A stretch of 64,000 bases of DNA, from assembly GCF_003990975.1 (NCBI RefSeq), contig NZ_RZJR01000002.1, forward strand, positions 501,061 to 565,060, given 5' to 3'. Within the stretch, counting starts at the first letter, position 1. Each line of letters opens with the position of its first letter. Made by a program: the position numbers and the translations under genes. The notes under the pieces were generated by a model. The model did not search any database, had not been told where the DNA came from, and was given only the letters and a program-made list of their open reading frames with translations. The stretch is from Cohnella sp. AR92 (GTDB taxonomy: Bacteria; Bacillota; Bacilli; Paenibacillales; Paenibacillaceae). Below, in pieces: positions 55,717 to 63,550 of this stretch.

Positions 55717-56361
55717 ATGAAAGGCTCGACTCATCTTGCCATCGGGACGGCGATCGGAGCGGTGGCATCCGTCTATTATCCATTCGAATTACAGGACGCC
55801 GTCTGTTACGTGGCCGTAGCTGCCATATCCGCCCTTAGCGCCGACCTCGACGGGACCAGCATGCTTAGCAGCAAGCTGGGAAAGCTCTCGCACTGGATTC
55901 GGGAATCGGCGCTATGGACCGGAGTTTTGTCCGCCATTATACTTGCGTCGTTCTATTTTACTGAGCACACGTTCTATCCGAAGTACGCCATTCTAACCGG
56001 CTCTCTTGTCCTGCTCGGGCTTGTCATGAAAGAAGGAGCCCTTCGCAACGCGCTGGTCAGCCTGTGCGGAATCGGTCTGCTGTACGCCGGATGGACGAAC
56101 GGGTGGAATTGGCTGATGGGGTTCGGCGTATTCGTCGCCGTGGCGCCGTGGCTTCCTCATCGCGGGCTTACCCATACGGTATGGGCGGTCGCCGCGTGGT
56201 GGCTGATCGCGCGAGGATTGGAGAATCAACTAGAGGTCGAAGGAATCGCGACCGTCGCGACGGCAGGTTATCTATCCCACTTGGCAGCGGATACTCTGAC
56301 TCCAAGCGGCGTGAAGTGGCTCTATCCCCTCGTGAGAAAATCATTCCGGATGCCGATTTAA
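55717..56361 (+). CDS. Membrane-bound metal-dependent hydrolase, YdjM type
   Basis: 214 residues, several membrane helices. Conserved metal-ligand pattern: His6 in MKGSTHLAIG, ALSADLDGTSML, LPHRGLTHTVWA and GYLSHLAADTLTPSGVKWLYP, all in family order. Members are inner-membrane hydrolases of unknown substrate; in some bacteria they are induced by DNA damage. GGGGAGG precedes the ATG. A TATAAT element at 55644-55649 lies about 65 bases upstream, within the sequence after the MATE stop, so it probably has its own promoter. Confidence 0.88.
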   Translation: MKGSTHLAIGTAIGAVASVYYPFELQDAVCYVAVAAISALSADLDGTSMLSSKLGKLSHWIRESALWTGVLSAIILASFYFTEHTFYPKYAILTGSLVLLGLVMKEGALRNALVSLCGIGLLYAGWTNGWNWLMGFGVFVAVAPWLPHRGLTHTVWAVAAWWLIARGLENQLEVEGIATVATAGYLSHLAADTLTPSGVKWLYPLVRKSFRMPI

Positions 56362-56425
56362 TGTAAGATTTTCTATCATCAAGAAGCGCCTTGCGGTAGA
56401 ATAGAAAGAAAACAAGAGGTGCTCC

Positions 56426-56602
56426 ATGAAATCCAATCCGCTGCAAGTCGCCGTCTTAGGCTTAATGGTTCTTATCTTCGGAATTATCGATATCCTAATG
56501 GTCAATCCGACCGTCGGCATTGTTCTGACCGTTGCGGGCGCCGTTATGACGTTCCTCGGCTGGAATCGGCATCAGAAGAGCAAGAAAGCCGCCAAACGAT
56601 AG
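56426..56602 (+). CDS. Small membrane protein (58 residues)
   Basis: An ATG at 56426 with AAGAGGTG six bases upstream opens a 58-codon frame ending TAG at 56602, followed 13 bases later by a clear terminator. The product has a short polar start, two hydrophobic helices (LQVAVLGLMVLIFGIIDILM and VGIVLTVAGAVMTFLGW) and a strongly basic tail (RHQKSKKAAKR), so it is an inner-membrane hairpin with the tail inside. No known family was recognised. The ribosome site, terminator and codon pattern make it a real gene rather than a chance frame. Confidence 0.75.
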   Translation: MKSNPLQVAVLGLMVLIFGIIDILMVNPTVGIVLTVAGAVMTFLGWNRHQKSKKAAKR

Positions 56603-56615
56603 CCATTGCCTGATC

Positions 56616-56641
56616 AGTCCGTCTAATGACGGGCTTTTTTT
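56616..56641 (+). terminator. Terminator of the small membrane protein gene
   Basis: AGTCCGTC / GACGGGCT stem (one G-U pair) with a TAAT loop, followed by seven Ts. Confidence 0.88.
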
Positions 56642-56746
56642 ACTTTATTCAGAATTTTGGCATTAATTTGCTAGTTTCCAAAGGGATTTTCTCCCCTACT
56701 GTCGAACCTATCTGTGACCATAGCTCATGAAGACAGGAGGATCGAC

Positions 56747-57784
56747 ATGAGATGGAGCCGTAACAAGTATACGGTTGTCATTATCCCGGATGCGAGCCGT
56801 CCGGTGCAGAGAATCGCCGTTCCATCCTATCTTATCCCACTCTGCCTCACTCTGGTTCCCATCCTAATGATTTTTCTGCTGACTGCCTGCCTCGTTCTCT
56901 ATCGCCACTTCGACAACAATGCGGACAAGCTCTCTCGTCTCCAGCAGAAGATGAATGCCTCTTCTTCCAGATATGAAGAGATTCTTCAGGATAAGGATAC
57001 CAGCATCGATTACCTGCAGACCCAAATCGTCGGACTCACCGAGCAAGCGGCCGGCATTCATGAGAAGCTCGCCGAGATGGATCGGCTGGAGGGCCAAGTC
57101 CGTGAGCTGATGGGCCTTCCCGTTGGCGAATCGGATGAAGTCCATGCAAGCGAGTGGAGCGACTCCGCCTTGTCTCTCAAGGAGTCATCCCTCTCCGATA
57201 TCGGCAAGGGCGGCGTCGAGATCCCCGCGACGGACGAAGAATTCCAGCAGTACCTGGACTCCGCGAAACGAAAGTTCCAGAACCTCTCTCCGGCGCTGAG
57301 TGCGCTTGAGATTAGGCTGGAGAACATGCAGGAGAACGTCCAGCTTGTCCAAGAGAAGCAGAAAGCCACTCCCAGCATCTGGCCGACGGACAGCCGCGAC
57401 ATCACCTCTAAGTTCGGCATTCGGCTGGATCCCTTTACGCATCGGGCTCGATACCATGCGGGAATCGACTTCTCGGGAGACATCGGCGATCCCATCTATG
57501 CGACGGCGGATGGAACCGTGATCTGGTCGCAGCGGGACGGGGAGGAAGGGAATAACATCAAGATCGAACACGGCGACGGGCTATTGACCCGTTACATGCA
57601 CTTGAGCAAGCGGATTGCCCAGGTCGGCGATAAGGTCGAGAAAGGCGATCTGATCGGCTTGCTTGGCAATACCGGCCGAAGCACAGGGCCCCATCTGCAC
57701 TACGAGGTCCATCTGAACGGCAAACAGATCGACCCCATGCCTTATTTGCCGATTATTGATGATGAAGGAGAGGATTCCCCATGA
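56747..57784 (+). CDS. M23-family (LytM) metallopeptidase with membrane anchor and coiled coil
   Basis: 345 residues from the ATG at 56747, chosen for its AGGAGG six bases upstream. Short cytoplasmic N-terminus, a membrane helix at ~27-55 (LIPLCLTLVPILMIFLLTACLVL), a coiled coil ~60-115 and 170-215, then the peptidase domain ~225-335. Zinc/catalytic residues appear in RYHAGIDFSG (H, D) and GPHLHYEVHLNG (HxH), with TRYMHLSK between them. Cuts cell-wall peptide cross-links. Its stop overlaps the bactofilin start (ATGA), so the peptidase and cytoskeletal polymer are co-translated; such pairs shape cells or the division/spore wall in other bacteria. Confidence 0.93.
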   Translation: MRWSRNKYTVVIIPDASRPVQRIAVPSYLIPLCLTLVPILMIFLLTACLVLYRHFDNNADKLSRLQQKMNASSSRYEEILQDKDTSIDYLQTQIVGLTEQAAGIHEKLAEMDRLEGQVRELMGLPVGESDEVHASEWSDSALSLKESSLSDIGKGGVEIPATDEEFQQYLDSAKRKFQNLSPALSALEIRLENMQENVQLVQEKQKATPSIWPTDSRDITSKFGIRLDPFTHRARYHAGIDFSGDIGDPIYATADGTVIWSQRDGEEGNNIKIEHGDGLLTRYMHLSKRIAQVGDKVEKGDLIGLLGNTGRSTGPHLHYEVHLNGKQIDPMPYLPIIDDEGEDSP

Positions 57785-58170
57785 TGGGCAAGAAATCGAA
57801 GCCAGATCCGAGCAAGACCGATACGTTGATCGGGGAAGGAAGCGTCTTCGAAGGGAAAATCACTTCGCACGCCAGCATTCGCCTCGAAGGCGAGATCATT
57901 GGAGATATTGAGTGCGAAGGGGATGTGACGATCGGCGAGAAGGGCTCGGCTCATTCCAATATCACGGCGCGCAACGTGTTCCTGGCTGGTACCATCACCG
58001 GCAACGTTACCGCCAAAGGCAAGCTGCTGATCAAAGAATCCGGGGTGCTGCACGGCGATCTGCAAGCTCAGGAACTGGCTGTCGAACCCGGCGGAGTATT
58101 CCGCGGGACAAGCCGAATGGAAGTCAAAGAGAGCGCAGCCCCGGCTCCTCTCAGCGCGATCTCGGTATAG
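57781..58170 (+). CDS. Bactofilin (polymer-forming cytoskeletal protein)
   Basis: 129 residues; the central ~90 residues form the repeating beta-helix of bactofilins (TLIGEGSVFEGKITSHASIRLEGEIIGDIECEGDVTIGEKG, SNITARNVFLAGTITGNVTAKGKLLI, GVLHGDLQAQELAVEPGGVFRG) with short unstructured ends. It polymerises into filaments at the membrane and scaffolds wall enzymes. Four-base overlap with the upstream M23 peptidase gene. It ends 6 bases from the convergent DNA ligase gene. Confidence 0.95.
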   Translation: MMGKKSKPDPSKTDTLIGEGSVFEGKITSHASIRLEGEIIGDIECEGDVTIGEKGSAHSNITARNVFLAGTITGNVTAKGKLLIKESGVLHGDLQAQELAVEPGGVFRGTSRMEVKESAAPAPLSAISV

Positions 58171-58176
58171 GAAGGA

Positions 58177-59028
58177 TCAGACGACGAACCGGACGAACTC
58201 CGGCTGAAAGGGAGTTCCGTCCGGGCGTTGTTTCGCGTATCTTAAGCAGGCTTCTATCTCCGGCCGAACATAAACGTAATCCTTATCTTCCCCGGTTACA
58301 AGTAACTTGGCGATTCCGTAGAACGCCTGGCGATAGGCCGCGGGAACCGAATCCGTCACGATGCTTCGCCACTCCTCCCCACTCTCGACGAGCCATCCGA
58401 ACTGATTTTTCCGATAGCCGGCTATTCTTGCGTTAAAGTAGCGATAGTTGCGGATCAGCAGCCAGCTATCGTTCTTCCCGCTGCGGTACGCGCTCCTCTT
58501 GTCTTTGGCGACAAGTCCCTCCATCGAACTGCCGCGCAGCGAATCGGTCAGCCCCCTGTCTGGATGGTCGATGTAAGGGATACGGCTGAAGCGAAGATTG
58601 CTCTCCATCGCCTCGCTAAGAAGCTCCTTCCTCTCCGCAAGCGGCCGCTCGCGAATGTCTTCGCCTTTATAGCGCAGAATATCGATGACGAAGCAGTGCA
58701 GCGGATTCCGCATCGACGCTTCCTTGATGTCCATCTGTTTGCTCATTCGATATCGCTTGGCTAACCAATCCGGGTTCCCTCGCCCGGTCTCGGGGTCTAC
58801 CGCAATCGCGATTCCGTCCAGAACGACATCTTCGTTATCCGCTACGGGGAGCCAGTGGAATTCGGGATACTGGGAAGTCAGATCGAAGCCATGGGCGGAG
58901 TAAATTCGCAAGTGCCCGTGTTCCATGGAGAGAATGAGCCGTTGTCCATCCAGCTTAGGTTCGACTATGTATCGATCGTCTACGAACGGGGACTCTTGTC
59001 GGCCCGTCAGCATAGGAGCTAGAAACAT
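58177..59028 (-). CDS. ATP-dependent DNA ligase (adenylation plus OB domain, LigD-like)
   Basis: 283 residues from the ATG at 59028, preceded by AAAGGACGGGG (the longer frame from 59067 has no ribosome site). Motif I with adenylated lysine VEPKLDGQRLI (Lys25), motif III FVIDILRYKGEDIRER, motif IV SMEGLVAKDKRSAY, motif V NDSWLLIRNY (the usual second lysine is Arg). The C-terminal ~85 residues fit an OB fold (GWLVESGEEWRSIVTD). Seals nicks in DNA using ATP, separate from the NAD-dependent housekeeping LigA. No Ku, polymerase or nuclease domain is in this window, so it is a stand-alone repair ligase, perhaps for spores or stationary phase. Confidence 0.88.
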   Translation of the reverse strand: MFLAPMLTGRQESPFVDDRYIVEPKLDGQRLILSMEHGHLRIYSAHGFDLTSQYPEFHWLPVADNEDVVLDGIAIAVDPETGRGNPDWLAKRYRMSKQMDIKEASMRNPLHCFVIDILRYKGEDIRERPLAERKELLSEAMESNLRFSRIPYIDHPDRGLTDSLRGSSMEGLVAKDKRSAYRSGKNDSWLLIRNYRYFNARIAGYRKNQFGWLVESGEEWRSIVTDSVPAAYRQAFYGIAKLLVTGEDKDYVYVRPEIEACLRYAKQRPDGTPFQPEFVRFVV

Positions 59029-59106
59029 AAATTCCCCGTCCTTTCCTATTGGGATTGATCTATTCATTGTAGCACTGGGGGTCGGGGAATGGTGCCGGTA
59101 AGTTTA

Positions 59107-59137
59107 TGAATAAGAGGGAGAGGCTCACCGCATAATA
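59107..59137 (+). promoter_or_regulatory. Sigma-G-type promoter of the SASP gene
   Basis: TGAATA (59107-59112), 18-base spacer, CATAATA (59131-59137) closely matches the forespore sigma-G consensus (TGMATA and CATACTA), 25 bases upstream of the SASP start. Confidence 0.75.
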
Positions 59138-59162
59138 CTGGCAGAAGGTGGAGGTGATTCAA

Positions 59163-59372
59163 GTGGCAGACAATCGCAACCAACTCGTGGTTCCCCAGGC
59201 TCGCGCGGCGCTCGAACAATTGAAGTTCGAGATCGCTCAGGAACTCGGGATCAGTATTCCGCAGGATGGCTATTACGGCAATATGCTGACCCGCGACACA
59301 GGCCGAATCGGCGGTCAGATCACCCGCAGGCTTGTCCAGATGGCGGAACAGCAAATCGCCGGCCGCCGTTAG
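59163..59372 (+). CDS. Alpha/beta-type small acid-soluble spore protein
   Basis: 69 residues from the GTG at 59163, with GGAGGTGATT four bases upstream. Coats and protects DNA in dormant spores and is degraded at germination. The germination-protease site KFEIAQELGI (residues ~22-31) and the second conserved block GGQITRRLVQMAEQQIAG are present; length and charge are typical. A sigma-G promoter precedes it and a strong terminator follows at 59396-59426, so it is monocistronic. Direct proof of a spore-forming host. Confidence 0.95.
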   Translation: MADNRNQLVVPQARAALEQLKFEIAQELGISIPQDGYYGNMLTRDTGRIGGQITRRLVQMAEQQIAGRR

Positions 59373-59395
59373 TCGTTGCATCGGATTCGGATCTC

Positions 59396-59426
59396 GCCCG
59401 CCGAAGGAGAACTCTCCTTGGCGGGC
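59396..59426 (+). terminator. Terminator of the SASP gene
   Basis: Two-tier stem GCCCGCC / GGCGGGC and AAGGAG / CTCCTT with a four-base loop, 23 bases past the stop, followed by TATATGATTTT. Confidence 0.8.
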
Positions 59427-59494
59427 TATATGATTTTGCCCAGGGTTGGAAAGACGTTTCCCAATTGGACAAAAATTCGGTAAAATAGAATCAG

Positions 59495-59508
59495 GTTGCC
59501 ACGGCAAC
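59495..59508 (+). promoter_or_regulatory. Inverted repeat in the fabV leader
   Basis: GTTGCCACGGCAAC, two six-base arms with a two-base centre, lies just after a TAGAAT -10-like element (59486-59491). Position suits a repressor operator near the fabV transcription start; regulator unknown. Confidence 0.35.
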
Positions 59509-59551
59509 AGGCACCTCCATTCCCGAATGTCTGAGAAAGGAAATGTCTAAT

Positions 59552-60742
59552 ATGATCATTCAGCCCAAAACAAGAGGCTTCATCTGCACGACCGCTCATC
59601 CGGAAGGCTGCGCGCGCCAAGTTCGGAGGCAAGTGGACTATGTGAAGACTCAGCCCGCTATCTCCGGCCCGAAGAACGTGCTTGTCGTAGGCGCTTCGAC
59701 CGGCTACGGCCTCGCCTCCCGTATCGTCGCTTCGTTCGCCGCGGGTGCGAACACGATCGGCGTTTACTTTGACAAAGCGGCGGAAGGCTCCCGCACCGCA
59801 AGCGCAGGCTGGTACAACTCGGCTGCTTTCGAACAGGCGGCCCAAGCGGAAGGCGTCAAATCCTTCAGCATCGTTGGAGACGCTTTCTCGGACGCGATCA
59901 AACAGCAGACGATCGATCTGATCCGCTCCGAGTTAGGCCAAGTCGACCTGATCGTTTACAGCGTGGCTTCTCCTCGCCGCACGCATCCGGTTACGGGCGA
60001 GACGTTCAGCTCCGTAATCAAGCCGATCGGCCCTACGTACTCCAACAAGACGGTCAACTTCCATACGGCGGAAGTATCCGTGGCGACCATCGAGCCGGCA
60101 ACGGAAGACGAGGTTCGCCAGACGATCGCCGTCATGGGCGGCGAGGACTGGCAGATGTGGATCGACGCCCTGAGCGAAGCCGGCGTGCTTAGCGAGGGAG
60201 CGACAACCGTCGCCTACTCATACATAGGTCCGGAGATTACGCATGCCGTTTACCGAGAAGGGACCATCGGCCGCGCGAAGGACGATCTGGAAGCGACGGC
60301 CGCGCGTCTCCGCGAGCAGCTGAGCGCCATCGGCGGACGAGCGTTCGTCTCGGTCAACAAAGCTCTGGTTACGCAATCCAGCTCGGCCATTCCGGTCGTT
60401 CCTCTCTACATCTCGGCCTTGTATAAGGTCATGAAGGAGAGAGGCATCCACGAAGGCTGCATCGAACAGATGTATCGCTTGTTCTCTTCCCGTCTATACG
60501 GCGAGGGCGAGGCGGCTGTCGATTCCCGCGGCCGCATCCGCGTCGACGATCTCGAGATGCAGGATGACGTTCAAGCGGAAGTCGCGGAGATCTGGGACAA
60601 GCTCTCCACCGAGAACATCAACGAGCTGACCGACATCGCCGGCTACCGCCGCGAGTTCTTCCAACTCTTCGGGTTCGAGACCGACGACATCGATTACGAA
60701 GCCGAAGTCGATCCGAATGTCGAGATTCCGAATCTTCGATAA
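59552..60742 (+). CDS. fabV: Trans-2-enoyl-ACP/CoA reductase (NADH), FabV type
   Basis: 396 residues from the ATG at 59552; the family's canonical start MIIQPKTRGFICTTAHPEGC begins there, and AAGGA lies ten bases upstream. Reduces enoyl-ACP in the last step of fatty acid elongation; FabV enzymes are notable for triclosan resistance. Short-chain dehydrogenase relatives: NAD site VLVVGASTGYGLASRI, the Tyr-x8-Lys catalytic pair in YREGTIGRAK, and the C-terminal RREFFQLFGFETDDIDYEAEVDP. An unlinked gene with its own promoter region and a strong terminator; FabI is often present elsewhere in the genome. Confidence 0.95.
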   Translation: MIIQPKTRGFICTTAHPEGCARQVRRQVDYVKTQPAISGPKNVLVVGASTGYGLASRIVASFAAGANTIGVYFDKAAEGSRTASAGWYNSAAFEQAAQAEGVKSFSIVGDAFSDAIKQQTIDLIRSELGQVDLIVYSVASPRRTHPVTGETFSSVIKPIGPTYSNKTVNFHTAEVSVATIEPATEDEVRQTIAVMGGEDWQMWIDALSEAGVLSEGATTVAYSYIGPEITHAVYREGTIGRAKDDLEATAARLREQLSAIGGRAFVSVNKALVTQSSSAIPVVPLYISALYKVMKERGIHEGCIEQMYRLFSSRLYGEGEAAVDSRGRIRVDDLEMQDDVQAEVAEIWDKLSTENINELTDIAGYRREFFQLFGFETDDIDYEAEVDPNVEIPNLR

Positions 60743-60746
60743 TGGC

Positions 60747-60788
60747 AATAAGCCTGCAAGGCCGTTTGGGCCTTGCAGGCTTATTTTT
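60747..60788 (+). terminator. Shared terminator of fabV and the Rieske gene
   Basis: Seventeen-base perfect stem (AATAAGCCTGCAAGGCC and its complement) followed by TTTTT on the plus strand. Located between the two convergent stop codons (60742 and 60802) and likely used from both sides. Confidence 0.9.
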
Positions 60789-60801
60789 CGGATGGGTTAG
60801 G

Positions 60802-61794
60802 TTAATCAGTGCCGAAGGTAACGCCCAGCTCTTTGAGTCTACGCCTGTAGGCAATCGCGACGCGGTCGCACTTAAGGTGCAATTCAGCCTGCAGGTCGAG
60901 CGGCAGCATCTCCGGCTTCTGGTTCTCGACGATCACCTTGTCCTGCGCGAGCAGCGTATTCTGGAAGTCGACGAACACCTCGTCCGGAATGTCATGACCG
61001 TAGTTGCGAAGCTGCAGCATGTACGCCGTGCACGTCGTCTCCGTCTCCGGAAGAACGAACAGGAACAAGTGGAAAAGCTCGTCGGTTCCATCGGCCGTCT
61101 TAATCAGTCGAACTCCAAGAGGCGTGAAGATCTCGTAGGTGTACCGGCTTGTCACCCCGTGCCCTCGGCCGTCCGGGTCAGGCTGAAACACGGCGATCTC
61201 GGTCGAACGGAAGACGCCGTTCTCTTCGGCCATCGAGTAATCGTCGATCTCGGGGAAGTCGTGATCGCCAAGCAAGCCGTCATGGACGAACATCAGGTGG
61301 GAGACGTCCAGGAAGTTCTCCACTACCCGCGGACCCGACGCCTGAACCGGGTATGGCCCCATCCGCAGCGGGATCAGCTCGGCATCGACAAAGTCCTCGT
61401 ACACCGGAGTGGGACGGCTTGGCTCGCCGAGACAAACCCACACGATCCCCAGGCTCTCGCAGCAAGCGAAAGTCGGCGTTTTCGCTTTGGTCGGGATAGC
61501 TTGCCCCTTGGGCAGAGCGGGTATGCAGACGCAAGCCCCGCTCTCGTCGTATGCCCAGCCGTGGTAAGCGCAGATGAGCCGATCTTCCTGCACTCTCCCT
61601 AGCGATAACGGAACGCCCCTATGTATGCATAGGTCGCGCATCGCCGTTATGCCCTTCGAGCTTCGATACAAGACGACTTTCTCTCCTAGAACGATTACCC
61701 CTTTCGGGTTCTCGCCGATCTCCTCGGATAAGGCTGCCGGGTGCCACTCGTTCCAGAGGGCTGGGTCCTGGATAGTCTTCTGCATGCTTTGCAC
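60802..61794 (-). CDS. Rieske non-haem iron oxygenase (aromatic ring-hydroxylating/demethylating type)
   Basis: 330 residues. Rieske [2Fe-2S] site: first CxH in DLCIHRGVPLSLG (about 55-67), second CxxH in LICAYHGWAYDE (about 74-85). Mono-iron site: ENFLDVSHLMFVHDGLLGD (about 160-178, two His) with an Asp in FVDFQNTLLAQDK near residue 290. This is an alpha-subunit-like single oxygenase that hydroxylates or O/N-demethylates a small molecule and needs a separate reductase, not seen here. It starts five bases after the stop of a BMP-type binding-protein gene, so its substrate may be the imported compound. Substrate unknown. Confidence 0.9.
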   Translation of the reverse strand: MQSMQKTIQDPALWNEWHPAALSEEIGENPKGVIVLGEKVVLYRSSKGITAMRDLCIHRGVPLSLGRVQEDRLICAYHGWAYDESGACVCIPALPKGQAIPTKAKTPTFACCESLGIVWVCLGEPSRPTPVYEDFVDAELIPLRMGPYPVQASGPRVVENFLDVSHLMFVHDGLLGDHDFPEIDDYSMAEENGVFRSTEIAVFQPDPDGRGHGVTSRYTYEIFTPLGVRLIKTADGTDELFHLFLFVLPETETTCTAYMLQLRNYGHDIPDEVFVDFQNTLLAQDKVIVENQKPEMLPLDLQAELHLKCDRVAIAYRRRLKELGVTFGTD

Positions 61795-61799
61795 CTCCG

Positions 61800-62948
61800 T
61801 TAGCTCGGAATGGATCCCTTAACGCCCTTCACGAACCAGTTCATATTGAGAATGTCCTCATCGGACAACGATTGGCCGTCCGCATGAATCTCCTTGCCGT
61901 TCTGATCGAACAATTGGCCGCCGAAGACGTCGATCTTGCCATCGGCCATCTCCTTCTTCTTCTGTTCGACCAGGTCCTTCACGTCCTGCGGAACGTTCTT
62001 GCCGAGCGGTGCGAGGTCGACAAGCCCTTCTTGCAGCGAGCCCCAATAGCTCTCGGACTTCCAAGTGCCGTCCATAATCTCCTGAATGTTGCGGTCATAA
62101 TAAGAGAACCAATTATATACCGTATTGGAGATGTAATAGTCCGGAGCATACTTGTTCATGTCGGAATCGTTGCCGATCGAGTACACTTTGCGTTCCGCCG
62201 CGGCTTGAATGCCTGCCGGGGAATCTTGGTAGTTCGCCAGAACATCAACGCCTTGATCCAGCAAGCTGACGGCCGCTTGACGTTCAATGGTCGGATCGTA
62301 CCACGTATTCGACCAGACGACGCTGACATCAATGTCCGGGTTTACGCTTTGAGCCCCCAGGGTGAAGGCGTTGATCGTATAAATGACTTCCGGAATCGGA
62401 TAGGCTCCGACGTAACCAAGGTGGTTGTTCTTCGTCATCTTGCCCGCCGCTACGCCGACAAGATAAGCCGTCTGGTAGGCGCGGCCCGCGTAAGTGGACA
62501 GGTTCTCTCCCGTCTTGTAGCCGGAAGCGTGAAGGAACTTCACCTTCGGGAACTTGCTTGCTACGCTGGCCATCGAATCCATATAGCCGAAGCTCGTTCC
62601 GATGATCAGGTCGTTGCTTTGCGCCAGTTCGGTGAACACCCGCTCGGCGTCCGCTCCTTCCGGAACGTTCTCGACGACCGTCGCCTTGAAGCCGTACTTC
62701 TTCTCGAGTTCAATGCGCGCCAGGTCATGCTGATAAGTCCAGCCGCCGTCACCCGGTTCCCCGATGTACACGAATGCGACTCGCGGCACTTTCTTCTCCG
62801 CGTCCGCGGAAGGCGCGGCGACGGACGAGGCCGGCGCCGAAGAAGACGGCGATGCGGATTCAGAGGCATTCGAATTGTTGTTGCCGTTAGAGCAAGCTGT
62901 CACGACGAGCAAGAGCGCAAGAACGATGAATACGAATCCTTTTCTCAT
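61800..62948 (-). CDS. BMP-family (nucleoside/purine-type) substrate-binding lipoprotein
   Basis: 382 residues from the ATG at 62948 (AAGGGGAG eight bases upstream; the 45 extra residues of the longer frame lack a signal sequence). Lipobox LVVTACSN, Cys19, then an Asn/Ser/Ala-rich linker. The body matches the BMP/Med family: VPRVAFVYIGEPGDGGWTYQHDLARIELEKKYG, LIIGTSFGYMDSMASVASKFPKVKFLHASG, GVDVLANYQDSPAGIQAAAERK and YGSLQEGLVDLAPLGKNVPQDVKDLV. Binds a nucleoside or related small molecule outside the cell. The permease and ATPase genes usual for this transporter class are absent here. It precedes a Rieske oxygenase gene with a 5-base gap. Confidence 0.93.
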   Translation of the reverse strand: MRKGFVFIVLALLLVVTACSNGNNNSNASESASPSSSAPASSVAAPSADAEKKVPRVAFVYIGEPGDGGWTYQHDLARIELEKKYGFKATVVENVPEGADAERVFTELAQSNDLIIGTSFGYMDSMASVASKFPKVKFLHASGYKTGENLSTYAGRAYQTAYLVGVAAGKMTKNNHLGYVGAYPIPEVIYTINAFTLGAQSVNPDIDVSVVWSNTWYDPTIERQAAVSLLDQGVDVLANYQDSPAGIQAAAERKVYSIGNDSDMNKYAPDYYISNTVYNWFSYYDRNIQEIMDGTWKSESYWGSLQEGLVDLAPLGKNVPQDVKDLVEQKKKEMADGKIDVFGGQLFDQNGKEIHADGQSLSDEDILNMNWFVKGVKGSIPS

Positions 62949-62970
62949 GGTTGGTCTCCCCTTCTCTACT

Positions 62971-63019
62971 TGACCTTGAATTAGGTCACAATGGTAGCGG
63001 GAAGGGGCATTCGCGTCAA
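62971..63019 (-). promoter_or_regulatory. Promoter and palindromic operator of the BMP-Rieske operon
   Basis: Minus strand TTGACG (63014-63019), 17-base spacer, TACCAT (62991-62996). Immediately downstream TGACCT-N6-AGGTCA (62971-62988) is an inverted repeat at the start site, the expected place for a repressor that responds to the transported compound. Confidence 0.7.
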
Positions 63020-63241
63020 CGATTCTGACGCAGGATTGGCGAACCACACAGAGTGAATCCGCTTCCCTTGTAGGCAATTCCAAGCAGCTACCTTATTTTC
63101 TCAATAACGGCGTACTTCAAGATAAAGTAAAACGTTTCGTTGCTGTCAAATTTCATGTATTCCTAAGGATACCATCAGGAAGCTTTAAGGAATGGGCGAT
63201 AAGATGCTCTCATGACCCTTTCTGTTAGATAGATGGATTGG

Positions 63242-63273
63242 CCCGCGGCCCCGTTGCTGCGGGTTCTTTTTTT
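63242..63273 (+). terminator. Plus-strand terminator facing the rRNA operon
   Basis: CCCGCGGC / GCTGCGGG stem followed by TTCTTTTTTT on the plus strand. No plus-strand gene ends here. It may block antisense transcription into the 5S/23S genes, or end an unannotated plus-strand RNA in 63020-63241, where I see no gene. Confidence 0.7.
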
Positions 63274-63302
63274 ATTTCCTCTATCGAAGACCAATTGAAA
63301 GC

Positions 63303-63332
63303 ACAAAAAAAGCACCCATTGCTGGGTGCTCT
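63303..63332 (-). terminator. Terminator of the rRNA operon
   Basis: Minus strand AGCACCCA / TGGGTGCT stem followed by TTTTTTT, ten bases after the 5S end. Confidence 0.9.
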
Positions 63333-63340
63333 TCTTCTTG

Positions 63341-63458
63341 GCTTGGCAACTTCCTACTCTCCCAGGACCCTGCGGTCCAAGTACCATCGGCGTTAGAGGG
63401 CTTAACGGTCGTGTTCGAGATGGGTACGCGTGGAACCCCTCTGCCATCATCACCAAAC
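63341..63458 (-). rRNA. rrf: 5S ribosomal RNA
   Basis: On the minus strand the gene starts TTTGGTG and ends GCCAAGC, whose ends pair; the conserved CCCATCTCGAACACG (loop B/C) and GCCGATGGTACT blocks are present, and length is about 117 bases. It follows the 23S by about 90 bases with no tRNA between. Confidence 0.95.
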
Positions 63459-63550
63459 CATGTTTAGGTGTCCAAGGCTTGCGCCTTGATAACCGGATAC
63501 GAAACGAATTAGCGTTCATTAGAATCTTCTTGCCTGTGTTGGCTTATTAG

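Noticed and set aside
63175..63519. 114-codon minus frame reaching into the 5S rRNA
   Set aside because: It runs through the 5S gene and its terminator; it cannot be a protein gene.
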